A stretch of 64,000 nt of DNA from Nitrosospira multiformis (GTDB lineage Bacteria > Pseudomonadota > Gammaproteobacteria > Burkholderiales > Nitrosomonadaceae): positions 140,123-204,122 of the forward strand of contig NZ_FOHI01000006.1 of NCBI RefSeq assembly GCF_900111585.1. The letters are read 5' to 3'. The translations under genes and the position numbers were made by a program. The notes below the pieces were generated by a model, which did no database searches, was not told the DNA's origin, and saw nothing but the letters and a program-made list of their open reading frames with translations. This document shows positions 41,900 to 55,188 of the stretch, in pieces (position 1 is the first letter of the stretch; every line of letters starts with the position of its first letter).

Positions 41900-42370
41900 A
41901 TGCCAAGACGGAGAGAAGTTCCAAAACGCGAAATTTTGCCGGACCCAAAGTACCATAATGCCGAAGTGGCAAAATTTGTCAATGTATTGATGACGCGAGG
42001 CAAGAAATCCGTGGCGGAGCGGATTATTTACGGGGCCATGGATCAGATTCATAAGAAAACGGGCAAGGATCCGGTGGAAGTATTTACGCAGGCGCTGTCC
42101 AATGTCCGTCCAATGGTGGAAGTAAAAAGCCGCCGCGTTGGCGGCGCCAACTATCAGGTTCCGGTGGAAGTCCGGTCGATTCGGCGTAACGCCCTCGCAA
42201 TGCGGTGGTTACGTGATGCGGCGCGTAAAAGAGCTGAAAAATCCATGGGCGCCCGGTTGGCAGGTGAGTTGGCAGAAGCTGCCGAAGGCAGGGGTGGGGC
42301 GGTCAAGAAACGCGAGGAAGTTCATCGTATGGCCGAGGCGAACAAGGCATTTGCGCATTATCGATTCTGA
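41900..42370 (+). CDS. rpsG: 30S ribosomal protein S7
   Basis: 156 residues. Organises the 3' domain of 16S rRNA and, in enteric bacteria, represses the str operon. [32 protein letters not shown] and the C-terminal [15 protein letters not shown] are standard. Confidence 0.98.
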   Translation: MPRRREVPKREILPDPKYHNAEVAKFVNVLMTRGKKSVAERIIYGAMDQIHKKTGKDPVEVFTQALSNVRPMVEVKSRRVGGANYQVPVEVRSIRRNALAMRWLRDAARKRAEKSMGARLAGELAEAAEGRGGAVKKREEVHRMAEANKAFAHYRF

Positions 42371-42500
42371 CGGCAATAATGGGGCAGGGAGACCTGTCAT
42401 CATGACCTGGTTTGCCTGATTCGGATTGAAAAGTCGCTGATTTTTAGCTGCCGGGAGCATTGTGCCACCGGCAGTTTTCCAATTTTAAGGCTAGAAAACT

Positions 42501-44591
<2,091 letters not shown>

Positions 44592-44614
44592 TCGTCATCA
44601 AATAAAGGGACATC

Positions 44615-45805
44615 ATGGCAAAGAGCAAATTTGAGCGGACGAAGCCGCACATCAACGTAGGGACGATAGGGCACGTGGACCATGGGAAGACCACGTTGAC
44701 GGCGGCGATCACGATGGTATTGGCGAAGAAGTTTGGTGGGGAAGCGAAGAGTTATGCGCAGATAGACTCGGCGCCTGAAGAGAAGGCGCGGGGGATCACG
44801 ATCAACACCTCGCACGTGGAGTATGAGACGGAGAAGCGGCATTACGCGCACGTTGACTGTCCTGGTCACGCGGACTATGTAAAGAACATGATCACGGGTG
44901 CGGCGCAGATGGATGGTGCGATTCTGGTGGTATCGGCGGCGGATGGACCGATGCCGCAGACGCGGGAGCACATTCTTCTGGCGCGGCAGGTAGGAGTTCC
45001 CTACATTATCGTCTACATGAACAAGGCGGACATGGTGGACGATGCGGAGCTTCTGGAGTTGGTGGAAATGGAAGTGCGGGAACTGCTGTCCAAATACAAC
45101 TTTCCGGGAGATGATACCCCGATAGTGATCGGTTCTGCATTGAAGGCGCTGGAAGGCGACCAGAGCGACATAGGCGAACCTTCGATCTACAAGCTTGCGG
45201 CAGCGCTGGACAGCTACATACCGGAGCCGCAACGGGCGGTGGATGGCGCTTTTCTGATGCCGGTTGAAGACGTTTTTTCCATATCTGGTCGTGGCACGGT
45301 GGTGACGGGGCGTGTTGAGCGTGGCGTCATCAAGGTAGGTGAAGACATCGAGATCGTGGGATTGAGGCCTACCACCAAGACGGTGTGCACGGGCGTTGAG
45401 ATGTTTCGCAAGCTTCTGGACCAGGGGCAGGCTGGAGACAACGTAGGCGTATTGCTGCGGGGCACCAAGCGCGAGGAAGTGGAGCGCGGGCAGGTGCTGG
45501 CCAAGCCTGGGAGCATTACCCCGCACACCAAGTTCACAGCCGAGATTTATGTTCTGAGCAAGGAAGAAGGTGGGCGTCACACCCCCTTTTTTCAGGGATA
45601 TCGTCCGCAGTTTTACTTCCGCACGACGGATGTGACGGGAGCAATCGAGTTGCCTGCGGGCACGGAGATGGTGATGCCCGGGGACAATGTGTCGGTGACG
45701 GTAAACCTGATTGCGCCGATTGCGATGGAAGAAGGTCTGCGTTTTGCGATTCGTGAAGGCGGCAGGACCGTTGGCGCAGGCGTCGTGGCAAAAATTATCG
45801 AATAG
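44615..45805 (+). CDS. tuf: elongation factor Tu, copy 2
   Basis: Same 396-residue protein as at 25883-27073, in the classical str position after fusA. The DNA appears identical except for a silent T at 45340 (a glycine codon, GGT here and GGG in copy 1). The match begins about 11 bases upstream (AAAGGGACATC) and ends at the stop codon. That sharp limit points to gene conversion between the two copies. Confidence 0.99.
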   Translation: MAKSKFERTKPHINVGTIGHVDHGKTTLTAAITMVLAKKFGGEAKSYAQIDSAPEEKARGITINTSHVEYETEKRHYAHVDCPGHADYVKNMITGAAQMDGAILVVSAADGPMPQTREHILLARQVGVPYIIVYMNKADMVDDAELLELVEMEVRELLSKYNFPGDDTPIVIGSALKALEGDQSDIGEPSIYKLAAALDSYIPEPQRAVDGAFLMPVEDVFSISGRGTVVTGRVERGVIKVGEDIEIVGLRPTTKTVCTGVEMFRKLLDQGQAGDNVGVLLRGTKREEVERGQVLAKPGSITPHTKFTAEIYVLSKEEGGRHTPFFQGYRPQFYFRTTDVTGAIELPAGTEMVMPGDNVSVTVNLIAPIAMEEGLRFAIREGGRTVGAGVVAKIIE

Positions 45806-45869
45806 CAACAGGATCAAGGATCGGATTTAAGATTTACGCAGGGTGCGTGGTCGGCAATTCGGAATCCGA

Positions 45870-45891
45870 GTCCTCAACCTGAGGTTGGATT
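45870..45891 (+). promoter_or_regulatory. small hairpin over the rpsJ ribosome-binding site
   Basis: CAACC (45875-45879) can pair with GGTTG (45883-45887) around a TGA loop. The GAGG that would serve as the ribosome-binding site is in the loop and 3' arm, immediately before the rpsJ ATG. The stem is short, so an effect on S10 translation is only a possibility. Confidence 0.3.
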
Positions 45892-46200
45892 ATGCAAAGT
45901 CAGAAAATACGTATTCGTTTGAAAGCGTTCGATTACCGGTTGATAGACAAATCGGCGCTGGAGATCGTGGAAACCGCAAAACGCACCGGTGCCGTCGTCA
46001 AGGGTCCGGTGCCTCTGCCAACGCGCATCGAGCGTTTTGATGTGCTTCGTTCGCCTCATGTCAACAAGACTTCACGTGATCAATTCGAAATCCGGACTCA
46101 TTTGCGGCTGATGGATATCATGGATCCAACCGATAAAACGGTGGATGCGTTAATGAAGCTGGATTTGCCTGCCGGAGTGGATGTCGAGATAAAGTTGTAG
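45892..46200 (+). CDS. rpsJ: 30S ribosomal protein S10
   Basis: 102 residues; also the NusE antitermination factor. [29 protein letters not shown] and [21 protein letters not shown] are typical. First gene of the S10 block, 86 bp after tuf, so probably partly read through from the str promoter. Confidence 0.98.
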   Translation: MQSQKIRIRLKAFDYRLIDKSALEIVETAKRTGAVVKGPVPLPTRIERFDVLRSPHVNKTSRDQFEIRTHLRLMDIMDPTDKTVDALMKLDLPAGVDVEIKL

Positions 46201-46309
46201 TTTTCCAACGCAACTCTGAGTATGTTCGCAACGAATAACTCGAGTTCCTGTTCAATCAACATAAATTGCCGGTCAATTGTAATCGGCACCTTTTAGAAGG
46301 GTAATTAGA

Positions 46310-47020
46310 ATGAGTTTAGGGCTCGTCGGCCGCAAGGTCGGCATGACTCGTATTTTCACCGAAGAAGGTGATAGCCAGCCCGTCACAGTGCTGGACGTGT
46401 CTAATAATCGTGTCACACAGATCAAGACGTCGGCCACTGACGGGTATTCCGCGGTGCAAGTCACATTTGGCAAGCGTCGGGCCATTCGCGTAAACAAACC
46501 TTCGGCCGGGCATTTTGCCAAGGCAGCTGTAGAGGCGGGAGAGATTCTGAGAGAGTTCCGCGTCGCAGAAGAAACCCTTGGAACCCTCAGCCCCGGCACA
46601 GTTATTGGGTTGGATATTTTTCAGCCGGGGCAGAGAGTGGATGTAACCGGTATCTCGATCGGAAAGGGCTATGCCGGCGCCATCAAGCGTCACGGCTTCG
46701 CTTCTAACCGGGCGAGTCATGGTAACTCACGGTCTCATAATGTTCCTGGTTCCATCGGCATGGCGCAGGATCCCGGGCGCGTCTTCCCCGGAAAGCGTAT
46801 GTCCGGTCATCTGGGAAATGTGAGGCGCACCATTCAAAATCTGGAAATACTGCGAATCGATGCCGAGCGCGGGCTGTTGATCATCAAAGGTGCCATTCCC
46901 GGATCGAAGGGGGGGGACGTGACAGTTTCGCCAAGCGTTAGATCTGCAAGGCCGACCAATAACGGCAATGTCAATGCCGCCGCAAAAGGCGGCGCGAAAT
47001 CTGGCAAGAAGGGTGGATGA
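46310..47020 (+). CDS. rplC: 50S ribosomal protein L3
   Basis: 236 residues. An early assembly protein near the peptidyl-transferase centre. [38 protein letters not shown] and [14 protein letters not shown] are present. The C-terminal tail is rich in Ala, Gly and Lys ([17 protein letters not shown]), about 20 residues longer than in E. coli. Confidence 0.98.
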   Translation: MSLGLVGRKVGMTRIFTEEGDSQPVTVLDVSNNRVTQIKTSATDGYSAVQVTFGKRRAIRVNKPSAGHFAKAAVEAGEILREFRVAEETLGTLSPGTVIGLDIFQPGQRVDVTGISIGKGYAGAIKRHGFASNRASHGNSRSHNVPGSIGMAQDPGRVFPGKRMSGHLGNVRRTIQNLEILRIDAERGLLIIKGAIPGSKGGDVTVSPSVRSARPTNNGNVNAAAKGGAKSGKKGG

Positions 47021-47640
47021 TGGAACTTAAACTGATTGACGATAATGGGCAGTCGTCTGCAAGCGTTTCAGCTTCCGAAACCCTGTTTGGCCGGGAGTAT
47101 AATGAAGCCCTCGTGCATCAGGTTGTAACAGCCTATCTTGCCAATGCACGCAGCGCCAACAGGGCGCAAAAGGCTCGATCGGATATCGCCAAATCGACTC
47201 GCAAGCCATGGCGGCAGAAGGGTACGGGACGCGCTCGCGCCGGTATGGCGTCGAGCCCTCTATGGCGGGGCGGAGGGAAAATATTTCCCAACAGCCCGGA
47301 GGAAAATTTCAGCCATAAAGTCAATCGCAAGATGTATCGCGCGGGTATCGGCGCGATTCTCTCGCAACTCGTTCGTGAAAACCGATTGTCGGTAGTGGAA
47401 AATTTTATTGTTGATGCACCGAAGACGAAAGTATTGGCACAGAAGTTGAAAGATATGGGACTGGATCAAGTCATGATCATTACAGATAACATTGATGAGA
47501 ATCTTTATCTCTCGTCAAGAAATCTTCCGCTCGTCAAGATTGTTGAAGCGGGTTATGCTGATCCAGTCAGCCTTATGCGCTTCGCAAATGTAGTAATTAC
47601 GCGTAATGCGCTGGCAAAAATGGAGGAGATGCTTGCATGA
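47020..47640 (+). CDS. rplD: 50S ribosomal protein L4
   Basis: 206 residues from the second of two adjacent ATG codons; the first (47017) overlaps the rplC stop. [16 protein letters not shown] loop ([21 protein letters not shown]) that lines the exit tunnel is intact. In enteric bacteria L4 also represses the S10 operon. Confidence 0.97.
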   Translation: MELKLIDDNGQSSASVSASETLFGREYNEALVHQVVTAYLANARSANRAQKARSDIAKSTRKPWRQKGTGRARAGMASSPLWRGGGKIFPNSPEENFSHKVNRKMYRAGIGAILSQLVRENRLSVVENFIVDAPKTKVLAQKLKDMGLDQVMIITDNIDENLYLSSRNLPLVKIVEAGYADPVSLMRFANVVITRNALAKMEEMLA

Positions 47641-47972
47641 GCGGCCAAACATTCAACCCTGAGCGCCTGATGCAGGTGATACTGTCGCCTCAGATATCGG
47701 AAAAAGCGACGTTTATAGGCGAGAAACACAATCAGCTTATCTTCCGCGTGGCTCCAGATGCAACAAAGCCGGAAATCAAAGCCGCAGTGGAATTGATATG
47801 GAAGAATCAAAAGGTTGAAGTGGAAAGCGTGCGCATATCCAATGTCAAAGGCAAGGAAAAGCGTTTTGGCCGTTTCATGGGGCGGCGCGGTGGCTGGAAG
47901 AAGGCTTACATCAGCATCAAGGCCGGCCAGGAAATCAATTTTTCTGAAATTGCCCAAGGAGAGGTCAAGTAA
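47637..47972 (+). CDS. rplW: 50S ribosomal protein L23
   Basis: 111 residues. Tunnel-exit protein that docks trigger factor and [21 protein letters not shown] and the loop [20 protein letters not shown] are standard. ATGA overlap with rplD. Confidence 0.97.
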   Translation: MSGQTFNPERLMQVILSPQISEKATFIGEKHNQLIFRVAPDATKPEIKAAVELIWKNQKVEVESVRISNVKGKEKRFGRFMGRRGGWKKAYISIKAGQEINFSEIAQGEVK

Positions 47973-48805
47973 TGGCGCTGGTTAAAGTCAAACCGACCTC
48001 TCCAGGTCGTCGGGCGGTAGTCAAAGTCGTCAATGCTGGCCTGCACAAGGGTGCACCTTACCCGCACCTCCTGGAGAAGCAGAATCATACTGCCGGACGT
48101 AACAATAAGGGGCAAATCACTACCCGTCACATGGGCGGGGGTCACAAGCAGCATTACCGCATCGTGGATTTCCGTCGTAACAAGGATGGAATCGCGGCCA
48201 AAGTGGAACGGCTGGAATATGATCCGAATCGCAGTGCGAATCTCGCACTTCTCTGCTATTCCGATGGCGAACGCCGCTACGTTATTGCGCCAAAAGGTGT
48301 CATTGCAGGCATGCAACTGATGAGTGGCGCAGATGCGCCTATAAAAAACGGCAATGCGTTGCCGTTGCGCAATATCCCTGTCGGCAGCATCATTCACTGC
48401 GTGGAAATGATGCCGGGTAAAGGCGCACAACTTGCTCGTTCAGCTGGAGCTTCGGTTCAACTTCTCGCGCGCGAGGGAGATTATGCCCAATTGCGTCTGC
48501 GCTCGGGGGAAATCCGCAGGGTACATGTGAACTGTCGTGCGACGATCGGGGAAGTAGGAAACGAGGAACATAACCTGCGAGCTATCGGCAAGGCAGGAGC
48601 CCAGCGATGGCGCGGCATCAGGCCAACGGTGCGTGGGGTGGCGATGAATCCGATAGACCATCCCCATGGCGGGGGTGAAGGTAAAACAGCGGCGGGACGT
48701 CATCCTGTCAGTCCGTGGGGAACGCCTTCCAAGGGTTTCCGCACGCGGGTAAACAAGCGTACCGACGGCATGATTGTGCGACGTCGTTATTCAAACAAGG
48801 GATAA
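47972..48805 (+). CDS. rplB: 50S ribosomal protein L2
   Basis: 277 residues, full length. Needed for peptidyl transfer and subunit joining. The conserved [39 protein letters not shown] and the conserved His are present. The TAA/ATG overlap with rplW is one base. Confidence 0.98.
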   Translation: MALVKVKPTSPGRRAVVKVVNAGLHKGAPYPHLLEKQNHTAGRNNKGQITTRHMGGGHKQHYRIVDFRRNKDGIAAKVERLEYDPNRSANLALLCYSDGERRYVIAPKGVIAGMQLMSGADAPIKNGNALPLRNIPVGSIIHCVEMMPGKGAQLARSAGASVQLLAREGDYAQLRLRSGEIRRVHVNCRATIGEVGNEEHNLRAIGKAGAQRWRGIRPTVRGVAMNPIDHPHGGGEGKTAAGRHPVSPWGTPSKGFRTRVNKRTDGMIVRRRYSNKG

Positions 48806-48811
48806 TGAATC

Positions 48812-49093
48812 ATGGCTCGTTCTATAAAGAAAGGCCCATTTGTTGATCTGCACCTCCTGTCCAAAGTGGAGGCCGCTCGTGAAACCAATGACAAGCGACC
48901 TATCAAGACCTGGTCGCGCCGCTCAACGGTATTGCCGGATTTCATTGGCTTGACGATCGCCGTGCATAACGGAAAGCAGCACGTTCCAGTATATGTTACT
49001 GAGAACATGGTTGGGCACAAGCTCGGCGAGTTTTCTCATACACGTACTTTCAAGGGGCATTCCGGCGATAGAAAAGCGGCTGGAAGGAAATAG
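48812..49093 (+). CDS. rpsS: 30S ribosomal protein S19
   Basis: 93 residues; head protein that contacts A-site t[32 protein letters not shown] and [15 protein letters not shown] are typical. Confidence 0.98.
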   Translation: MARSIKKGPFVDLHLLSKVEAARETNDKRPIKTWSRRSTVLPDFIGLTIAVHNGKQHVPVYVTENMVGHKLGEFSHTRTFKGHSGDRKAAGRK

Positions 49094-49104
49094 GAATAAT
49101 CACC

Positions 49105-49452
49105 ATGGAAACAACTGCTGTATTGCGCGGAGTCAGGTTGTCTGAGCAGAAAGGCCGGCTCGTTGCGGATCAGATCCGTGGATTGCCGGTGGAGCGCGCA
49201 CTCAATCTGCTTGCATTCAGTCCGAAAAAGGCTGCAGTCATCATTCGTAAGCTTCTCGAATCAGCCATCGCAAATGCCGAGCATAACGAGGGGGCTGACA
49301 TAGACGAGTTGAAGGTGTCCAAGATATATGTCGACAGGGGACCATCGCTCATGCGTACCAGTGCGCGCGCCAAGGGGCGGGGCAATCGCATTGTCAAGCC
49401 AACTTGTCACATTCTTCTTACTGTTGGCGATAAAGCCAGCAACAAAAAATAA
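49105..49452 (+). CDS. rplV: 50S ribosomal protein L22
   Basis: 115 residues. Its beta-hairpin reaches the exit tunnel. [19 protein letters not shown] and [18 protein letters not shown] (hairpin end) are present without deletions, so macrolide sensitivity would not be altered by L22. Confidence 0.97.
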   Translation: METTAVLRGVRLSEQKGRLVADQIRGLPVERALNLLAFSPKKAAVIIRKLLESAIANAEHNEGADIDELKVSKIYVDRGPSLMRTSARAKGRGNRIVKPTCHILLTVGDKASNKK

Positions 49453-49467
49453 GGCTGAACAGGCATT

Positions 49468-50328
49468 ATGGGACAAAAAATACATCCGACAGGTTTTCGG
49501 CTTTCCGTCCTGAAGAACTGGTCATCCAAATGGTATGCCAACGGAAAAAATTTTCCCGGCATGCTGAACGAAGACATCAAGGTTCGGGAATATTTGAAAA
49601 AGAAACTGGCGCATGCGTCTGTCGGTCGCGTGGTTATCGAACGGCCATCGAAGAATGCGCGTATCACGATCTACAGTTCACGCCCAGGGGTAGTGATAGG
49701 CAAGAAAGGTGAGGATATCGAGGTTTTGCGGGGAGCGCTGCAAAAGCTCATGGGTGTCCCGGTGCATGTAAATATCGAAGAAATCCGCAAACCGGAAATT
49801 GATGCACAGTTGATTGCCGACAACATCGCGCAGCAACTGGAAAAGCGCATTATGTTCCGCCGTGCAATGAAGCGTGCTATGCAGAATGCGATGCGTCTGG
49901 GTGCTCAGGGTATCAAGATCATGAGTTCAGGTCGGTTGAACGGCATTGAAATTGCCCGTACTGAATGGTATCGGGAAGGACGTGTGCCCCTTCATACACT
50001 GCGGGCCGATCTCGATTACGGAGTCTCGGAGGCCAAGACAACCTATGGCGTGATCGGAATCAAGGTTTGGGTATTCAAGGGTGAAGTGATAGGTCGAGGT
50101 GAGCAGGCCGGTGCGGGTACAGCCGCAACGCAGGCGCTCCCCCCGGCGGGAGAACCGGAAACCAGGCGTCCGCCGCGCAGGCCGGCGGGAAGGGCAGATG
50201 CCAGATCGGACGGGAAAGCTGGTGAGAAGAAAGCTCCCAGAAAGTCTGATAGCAGTTCTGAGGAACCCGCCACAAAGCCAGCAAAGAAGCCAGTAAAGCC
50301 AGGAGTGAACGATGCAGCAGCCAGCTAG
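49468..50328 (+). CDS. rpsC: 30S ribosomal protein S3, long C-terminal tail
   Basis: 286 residues; typical S3 is about 210-235. The normal part is complete: [12 protein letters not shown], the KH domain ([16 protein letters not shown]) and [18 protein letters not shown]. The extra 60-75 residues are low-complexity, rich in Pro, Ala, Lys, Arg and Ser ([30 protein letters not shown]). The tail is in frame, shares codon use with the rest, and its end overlaps rplP by 17 bases, so it is probably real and not a frame error. Confidence 0.97.
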   Translation: MGQKIHPTGFRLSVLKNWSSKWYANGKNFPGMLNEDIKVREYLKKKLAHASVGRVVIERPSKNARITIYSSRPGVVIGKKGEDIEVLRGALQKLMGVPVHVNIEEIRKPEIDAQLIADNIAQQLEKRIMFRRAMKRAMQNAMRLGAQGIKIMSSGRLNGIEIARTEWYREGRVPLHTLRADLDYGVSEAKTTYGVIGIKVWVFKGEVIGRGEQAGAGTAATQALPPAGEPETRRPPRRPAGRADARSDGKAGEKKAPRKSDSSSEEPATKPAKKPVKPGVNDAAAS

Positions 50329-50728
50329 AACAAAATATCGCAAGCAGCAAAAAGGGCGGAATAAGGGCATTGCAACCCGGGGCGCCAAGGTCAGTTTTGG
50401 CGAATACGGACTCAAGGCCGTGGGACGGGGGCGTTTGACAGCCCGGCAGATCGAAGCTGCGCGACGCGCGATGACCCGCCATATAAAGCGGGGCGGGCGT
50501 ATATGGATTCGTATTTTTCCGGACAAACCCATTTCGCATAAACCCGCCGAAGTCAGGATGGGTAACGGAAAGGGTAATCCGGAGTACTTCGTGGCAGAAA
50601 TTCAGCCAGGCAAAATGTTGTATGAAATGGATGGTGTCGACGAGGTGCTGGCGCGACAGGCCTTCCGGCTCGCGGCTGCCAAGCTTCCGATCCTGACAAC
50701 TTTCGTTGTACGACAAGTAGGCGGTTAA
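50312..50728 (+). CDS. rplP: 50S ribosomal protein L16
   Basis: 138 residues. Helps position tRNA in the A site. [19 protein letters not shown] (family usually MLQP), [18 protein letters not shown] and [16 protein letters not shown] are standard. It starts inside the end of rpsC, in another frame. Confidence 0.98.
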   Translation: MQQPARTKYRKQQKGRNKGIATRGAKVSFGEYGLKAVGRGRLTARQIEAARRAMTRHIKRGGRIWIRIFPDKPISHKPAEVRMGNGKGNPEYFVAEIQPGKMLYEMDGVDEVLARQAFRLAAAKLPILTTFVVRQVGG

Positions 50729-50730
50729 TC

Positions 50731-50931
50731 ATGAAATCCAGAGCCAAGGAACTCAGAAACAAGAATCCCGTGGAATTGCAGCAGGAGTTGCTGGAGCTGC
50801 TGAGGGCGCAGTTTGGTCTGCGGATGCAACATGCAACCCAACAGTTAAGCAATACTTCCCAGCTGAGCAATATTCGCCGGGACATAGCGCGTACCAAAAC
50901 CATTCTTAGCCAGAAGGCAAGACAGTCATGA
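50731..50931 (+). CDS. rpmC: 50S ribosomal protein L29
   Basis: 66 residues. Two-helix protein next to the tunnel exit. [36 protein letters not shown] and [12 protein letters not shown] are typical. ATGA overlap with rpsQ. Confidence 0.96.
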   Translation: MKSRAKELRNKNPVELQQELLELLRAQFGLRMQHATQQLSNTSQLSNIRRDIARTKTILSQKARQS

Positions 50932-51194
50932 GCGAAGCGAATTTAAACCGTACTCTTAGCGGAAAAGTAGTGAGTGATAAAATGGACAAGACTATTACTG
51001 TTCTGGTTGAACGTAAGGTCAAGCATCCGCTTTACGGAAAGATTATGGTTCGCTCCAAAAAATATCACGTTCATGACGAAGCCAATGAGTTTCACACCGG
51101 GGACGTGGTGGTGATAGAAGAATGCCGTCCGCTATCCAAAACAAAAGCCTGGCGTGTCGTCAGATTGATGCAGAAAGCCGAACAGGTGAGTTGA
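50928..51194 (+). CDS. rpsQ: 30S ribosomal protein S17
   Basis: 88 residues. OB-fold protein of the 30S body. [29 protein letters not shown] and [13 protein letters not shown] are standard. Last gene of the S10 block; a 197-bp gap with its own signals follows. Confidence 0.97.
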   Translation: MSEANLNRTLSGKVVSDKMDKTITVLVERKVKHPLYGKIMVRSKKYHVHDEANEFHTGDVVVIEECRPLSKTKAWRVVRLMQKAEQVS

Positions 51195-51199
51195 TTACG

Positions 51200-51239
51200 A
51201 GGAAAACGGGCTTTTGGAAGTGTTTTCTTCCTTGTTTTT
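51200..51239 (+). terminator. possible attenuator after rpsQ
   Basis: GGAAAAC and GTTTTC can pair (6-7 bp) and a T-rich run (TTGTTTTT) follows. The stem is AT-rich and the loop long, so termination would be partial at best. Confidence 0.35.
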
Positions 51240-51260
51240 GTAATCAGGTTGCCTTATAAT
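51232..51260 (+). promoter_or_regulatory. spc operon promoter
   Basis: TTGTTT and a perfect TATAAT with a 17-base spacer, in the 197-bp gap between rpsQ and rplN. Transcription would start near 51267 and give a leader of about 125 bases. Confidence 0.7.
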
Positions 51261-51391
51261 TCTGCCTCTTCATTTTTCAGATATCTTAATTTTTTGCGGC
51301 CTGTAAATTCTGGCGGCATTACAACCCGAACGGGTTCCAATACTATCAAGCCTTTTATTAGGCTGGAAAAGTTGGAGAGAGTGAGTAAATC

Positions 51392-51760
51392 ATGATCCAA
51401 ATGCAATCCATTCTGCAAGTCGCCGACAATACCGGCGCACGGTCGCTTATGTGCATCAAGGTGTTAGGCGGTTCTAAGCGACGTTATGCGGGTATTGGCG
51501 ATATTATAAAAGTCAGCGTAAAGGATGTGGCGCCTCGTGGTCGCGTCAAAAAAGGTGAAGTGTACAATGCAGTCGTAGTACGAACTTCAAAAGGGGTGCG
51601 TCGCGCGGATGGATCATTAATCAAGTTCGATGGCAACGCCGCAGTACTGTTGAATGCCAAACTGGAACCAATCGGCACGCGCATTTTTGGTCCTGTTACA
51701 CGTGAGTTGCGTACTGCACGTTTCATGAAAATTGTTTCGCTTGCACCTGAAGTACTGTAG
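51392..51760 (+). CDS. rplN: 50S ribosomal protein L14
   Basis: 122 residues. [33 protein letters not shown] and the C-terminal [13 protein letters not shown] are standard. First gene behind the spc promoter; GGAGAG before the ATG. Confidence 0.98.
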   Translation: MIQMQSILQVADNTGARSLMCIKVLGGSKRRYAGIGDIIKVSVKDVAPRGRVKKGEVYNAVVVRTSKGVRRADGSLIKFDGNAAVLLNAKLEPIGTRIFGPVTRELRTARFMKIVSLAPEVL

Positions 51761-51782
51761 GGCGCGAGATAAGGAATCAAAC

Positions 51783-52100
51783 ATGAGCAAAATAAAGAAG
51801 GGAGATGACGTAGTTGTCATCTCCGGCAAGGACAAGGGTAAACGTGGCACGGTTCTGCGCGTCATGAAGCCGGATCTTGTGGTCGTTGAAGGTGTCAATC
51901 GCCTCAAGAAGCATCAGAGACCCAATCCGAATAAAGGCGACACGGGTGGAATCGTCGAACTGGACAGTCCTATCCAGGTTTCAAACATTGCAATCTACAA
52001 TCCCACAACCCGGAAGGCAGACCGGATAGGTTTCAAAGCCGTTGAAGGAAAAGGCAAGGCTCGCTGCTTCAGGTCGAATGGGGAGCTGATTGATGCCTAA
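51783..52100 (+). CDS. rplX: 50S ribosomal protein L24
   Basis: 105 residues. Assembly initiator with a KOW motif ([20 protein letters not shown]). [15 protein letters not shown] and [17 protein letters not shown] are typical. The earlier in-frame start at 51732 lies in rplN and is not used. The stop codon is in a 14-bp tandem repeat. Confidence 0.97.
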   Translation: MSKIKKGDDVVVISGKDKGKRGTVLRVMKPDLVVVEGVNRLKKHQRPNPNKGDTGGIVELDSPIQVSNIAIYNPTTRKADRIGFKAVEGKGKARCFRSNGELIDA

Positions 52101-52122
52101 GGGTTAGGACCTAAGGGTTAGG
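52096..52122 (+). repeat. 14-bp tandem duplication at the rplX stop
   Basis: CCTAAGGGTTAGG occurs at 52096-52108 and again at 52110-52122. The first copy includes the rplX stop codon; the second supplies the G-rich bases before rplE. Confidence 0.75.
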
Positions 52123-52134
52123 GGAAAACAATAT

Positions 52135-52674
52135 ATGGCGCGTTTACAAGAGTATTACCGTAGTACTGTAGTCCAGCAGTTGATGGAGCAATTTGGCTAT
52201 AAGTCTGTGATGGAGGTGCCGCGCATTCGCAAAATTACCCTTAATATGGGGGTGGGCGAGGCGGTTGCCGACAAAAAAATCATGGATAACGCTGTGGGTG
52301 ACATGCAAAAGATTGCAGGCCAGAAGCCTGTGGTGACGAAAGCCAGAAAATCCATTGCCACTTTCAAGGTGCGTGATGGCTATCCGGTAGGCTGCATGGT
52401 TACGCTGCGCCGCGTTCGCATGTACGAATTCCTCGACCGTCTAGTGAATATCGCTATACCGCGTATTCGCGACTTTCGCGGTATTTCGGGTAGATCCTTC
52501 GATGGGCGCGGCAATTATAATATGGGTATAAAGGAGCAGATCATTTTCCCTGAGATCGAATATGACAAAATCGATGCCTTGCGGGGGATGAACATCACGA
52601 TTACCACGACTGCAAAGACAGATGCGGAAGCAAAGGCATTGCTGGCAGCATTCAAATTTCCATTTAAAAACTGA
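52135..52674 (+). CDS. rplE: 50S ribosomal protein L5
   Basis: 179 residues. Binds 5S rRNA and P-site t[37 protein letters not shown] and [19 protein letters not shown] are present. Confidence 0.98.
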   Translation: MARLQEYYRSTVVQQLMEQFGYKSVMEVPRIRKITLNMGVGEAVADKKIMDNAVGDMQKIAGQKPVVTKARKSIATFKVRDGYPVGCMVTLRRVRMYEFLDRLVNIAIPRIRDFRGISGRSFDGRGNYNMGIKEQIIFPEIEYDKIDALRGMNITITTTAKTDAEAKALLAAFKFPFKN

Positions 52675-52680
52675 GGGAGC

Positions 52681-52986
52681 ATGGCTAAGGTAGCTGTTAT
52701 TAACCGTGATCTGAAACGTCGGAAAATCGTCAAAAAATTCGAGGCGCGACGTGCTGAGCTATTGGCGACCATCAATGATGCCAGCGTAGGTGACGAGGAC
52801 CGTCATTCGGCCAGGATCAAGTTGCAGATGTTGCCGCGCAATGCCAGCCCAGTCCGGTTGCGCAACCGCTGCTCGCTCACAGGCCGCCCTCGAGGGGTAT
52901 ACAGCAAATTTGGGTTGGGTCGTGGCAAGCTTCGTGACATCGCCATGAGCGGAGAGATTCCGGGCATGATCAAGGCGAGCTGGTAG
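52681..52986 (+). CDS. rpsN: 30S ribosomal protein S14, long zinc-free form
   Basis: 101 residues. It lacks the CxxC...CxxC of the short zinc form and has the long N-terminal part ([19 protein letters not shown]). [20 protein letters not shown] is conserved. A 145-bp gap to rpsH follows with a small GATTC/GAATC hairpin but no recognised signal. Confidence 0.97.
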   Translation: MAKVAVINRDLKRRKIVKKFEARRAELLATINDASVGDEDRHSARIKLQMLPRNASPVRLRNRCSLTGRPRGVYSKFGLGRGKLRDIAMSGEIPGMIKASW

Positions 52987-53131
52987 GGAGTGAGGGTAAT
53001 AATTGATGGCGTTTGATTCAAGGAATCGAACAGACCGCGTAAATTTATGGATCAGATCCAGTATGGTCAATGTGGTTTCAAGGATTTCGTATTCGCCGGT
53101 AACGAAAATCGGATTTCCAGAGGTATTCTAG

Positions 53132-53527
53132 ATGAGCATGAGTGATCCCATTGCAGACATGCTGACGCGGATTCGAAACGCGCAGCTATCTGAAAAAACA
53201 TCTGTCGTAATGCCTGCCTCCAAGCTCAAAGCGGCTATTGCTCAAGTGCTGAAGGATGAGGGGTACGTCGAGGATTTTATAGTTCATGAGGCCGGCGGAA
53301 AATCGATACTGGATATCAGTCTGAAGTATTACGCAGGACGTCCGGTAATTGAAAAAATAGAGCGTGTCAGTCGTCCTGGTTTGCGGATATATAAAGCCAG
53401 CAATAAACTCCCCAACGTAATGAATGGCCTGGGAGTGGCTATCGTGTCGACATCGAAAGGCGTAATGACGGAAAGAAAAGCGCGCGCAAACGGTGTAGGC
53501 GGCGAAGTGTTATGCATTGTGGCGTAA
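53132..53527 (+). CDS. rpsH: 30S ribosomal protein S8
   Basis: 131 residues. [18 protein letters not shown] and GEVLCIVA at the end are typical. In enteric bacteria S8 represses the spc operon. Confidence 0.98.
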   Translation: MSMSDPIADMLTRIRNAQLSEKTSVVMPASKLKAAIAQVLKDEGYVEDFIVHEAGGKSILDISLKYYAGRPVIEKIERVSRPGLRIYKASNKLPNVMNGLGVAIVSTSKGVMTERKARANGVGGEVLCIVA

Positions 53528-53538
53528 GGGTATAGAAA

Positions 53539-54072
53539 ATGTCTCGAGTGGGTAAAAATCCTGTTTCAGTTCCGGCAAATGTCGAAGTCAGGCTATCCGG
53601 CTCAGAAGTGGAGGTAAAGGGTCCGCTGGGTATGCTGCGTCGCGAGCTTGTTTCGGATATTTCGATTGAGCGCAAGGACGAAAGCCTGCTAGTGAAAGCG
53701 GCAGATGATTCCAAGCATGCCAACGCAATGTGGGGGACCACCCGTGCGCTGCTCGCCAATATGGTGAAGGGCGTCACCACAGGTTTTGAGAAAAAGCTGA
53801 TTCTGGTTGGCGTAGGATATCGCGCCCAGGCTGCAGATAACGTCCTTAACCTGACGTTAGGGTTTTCTCATCCAATCGCTCACAAGATGCCCGAAGGTAT
53901 CAAGGTCGAGACTCCCAGCCAGACCGAGGTTATCATCAAGGGCATGGACAAGCAGCAGGTAGGACAAGTGGCTGCGGATGTACGTGCATACAGGGAGCCG
54001 GAGCCATACAAGGGCAAGGGCGTGCGTTATGCGGACGAAGTCATCGTCCTGAAGGAAACGAAGAAAAAATAG
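53539..54072 (+). CDS. rplF: 50S ribosomal protein L6
   Basis: 177 residues, two similar halves. [17 protein letters not shown] and [23 protein letters not shown] are standard. Located near the factor-binding site. Confidence 0.98.
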   Translation: MSRVGKNPVSVPANVEVRLSGSEVEVKGPLGMLRRELVSDISIERKDESLLVKAADDSKHANAMWGTTRALLANMVKGVTTGFEKKLILVGVGYRAQAADNVLNLTLGFSHPIAHKMPEGIKVETPSQTEVIIKGMDKQQVGQVAADVRAYREPEPYKGKGVRYADEVIVLKETKKK

Positions 54073-54083
54073 TCAGGGTAAAT

Positions 54084-54440
54084 ATGCCGAATTCCATAGA
54101 ATCCCGTTTACGCCGCGCGCGGCAAACGCGTGCCAAAATTGCTGAATTGAAAGTGGTGCGACTGGCAGTTCATCGTAGCAATTCTCATATTTATGCGCAA
54201 TTGATAGACGGCTCCGGCAGCAAGGTGCTCGCCAGCGCATCCACTCTCGAGCCGGAACTGCGCAAGGAGCTCCCCAATGGAGGAACGATTACCGCAGCGG
54301 CAGTCGTGGGTAAAAGAGTTGCAGAGAAGGCGCGGGGTCTCGGCATTGAGACGGTTGCGTTCGACCGTTCAGGCTTCAAATACCATGGGCGTGTGAAAGC
54401 ATTGGCTGACGCTGCCCGTGAAAATGGCCTCAAATTCTGA
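54084..54440 (+). CDS. rplR: 50S ribosomal protein L18
   Basis: 118 residues. Binds 5S r[35 protein letters not shown] and [23 protein letters not shown] are typical. Confidence 0.97.
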   Translation: MPNSIESRLRRARQTRAKIAELKVVRLAVHRSNSHIYAQLIDGSGSKVLASASTLEPELRKELPNGGTITAAAVVGKRVAEKARGLGIETVAFDRSGFKYHGRVKALADAARENGLKF

Positions 54441-54460
54441 GTGAGGAAGGATGAAGGATA

Positions 54461-55003
54461 ATGGCTAAAATGCAGGGGCGGATGCAAGGTAAGGTGACTC
54501 CGGGCGACGACCGCGGAGACGGACTCAAGGAAAAAATGGTGGCCATCAATCGCGTTACCAAGGTGGTCAAAGGAGGACGTATTCTGGGCTTTGCTGCTCT
54601 GACGGTTGTCGGGAATGGCGATGGCGGCGTGGGCATGGGTAAGGGTAAATCCCGCGAGGTACCCGTAGCGGTACAAAAGGCGATGGACGAGGCGCGCCGC
54701 AAGATGATCAAGGTGAGTCTCAAGAATGGAACACTCCAACATCCGGTAATTGGACGGCATGGTGCGGCCAAGGTATACATGCAGCCGGCATCGGAGGGGA
54801 CCGGCATCATTGCCGGCGGGCCGATGCGCGCAATATTTGAAGTAATGGGTGTACACAATATCCTTGCCAAATGTATTGGCTCGACTAATCCATACAATGT
54901 TGTCCGTGCGACTCTCAACGGCCTGCAGGCGATGAGTAACCCCGCCGAGATAGCTGCCAAGCGGGGCAAGAGTGTCGAAGAGATTCTGGGGTTGGAAAAA
55001 TGA
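54461..55003 (+). CDS. rpsE: 30S ribosomal protein S5
   Basis: 180 residues, slightly longer at the N-terminus ([20 protein letters not shown]) than in E. coli. [37 protein letters not shown] and [13 protein letters not shown] are conserved. Confidence 0.97.
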   Translation: MAKMQGRMQGKVTPGDDRGDGLKEKMVAINRVTKVVKGGRILGFAALTVVGNGDGGVGMGKGKSREVPVAVQKAMDEARRKMIKVSLKNGTLQHPVIGRHGAAKVYMQPASEGTGIIAGGPMRAIFEVMGVHNILAKCIGSTNPYNVVRATLNGLQAMSNPAEIAAKRGKSVEEILGLEK

Positions 55004-55188
55004 CGCAAAATCCGAAGAAGATAAAAGTAACCCTGGTCAAGAGTCTGATAGGAACGAAACAGGCACATCGAGCAACTGCTCGAGGATTGGGACTACGTCA
55101 TGTCAACAGCAGCGTGGAAGTGGAAGATACCCCCGCGGTGCGAGGCATGATCAATAACATTTATTACCTCGTAAAGAGTGAGGTTTAG
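55000..55188 (+). CDS. rpmD: 50S ribosomal protein L30
   Basis: 62 residues. [25 protein letters not shown] and [10 protein letters not shown] are typical. ATGA overlap with rpsE. Confidence 0.96.
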   Translation: MTQNPKKIKVTLVKSLIGTKQAHRATARGLGLRHVNSSVEVEDTPAVRGMINNIYYLVKSEV

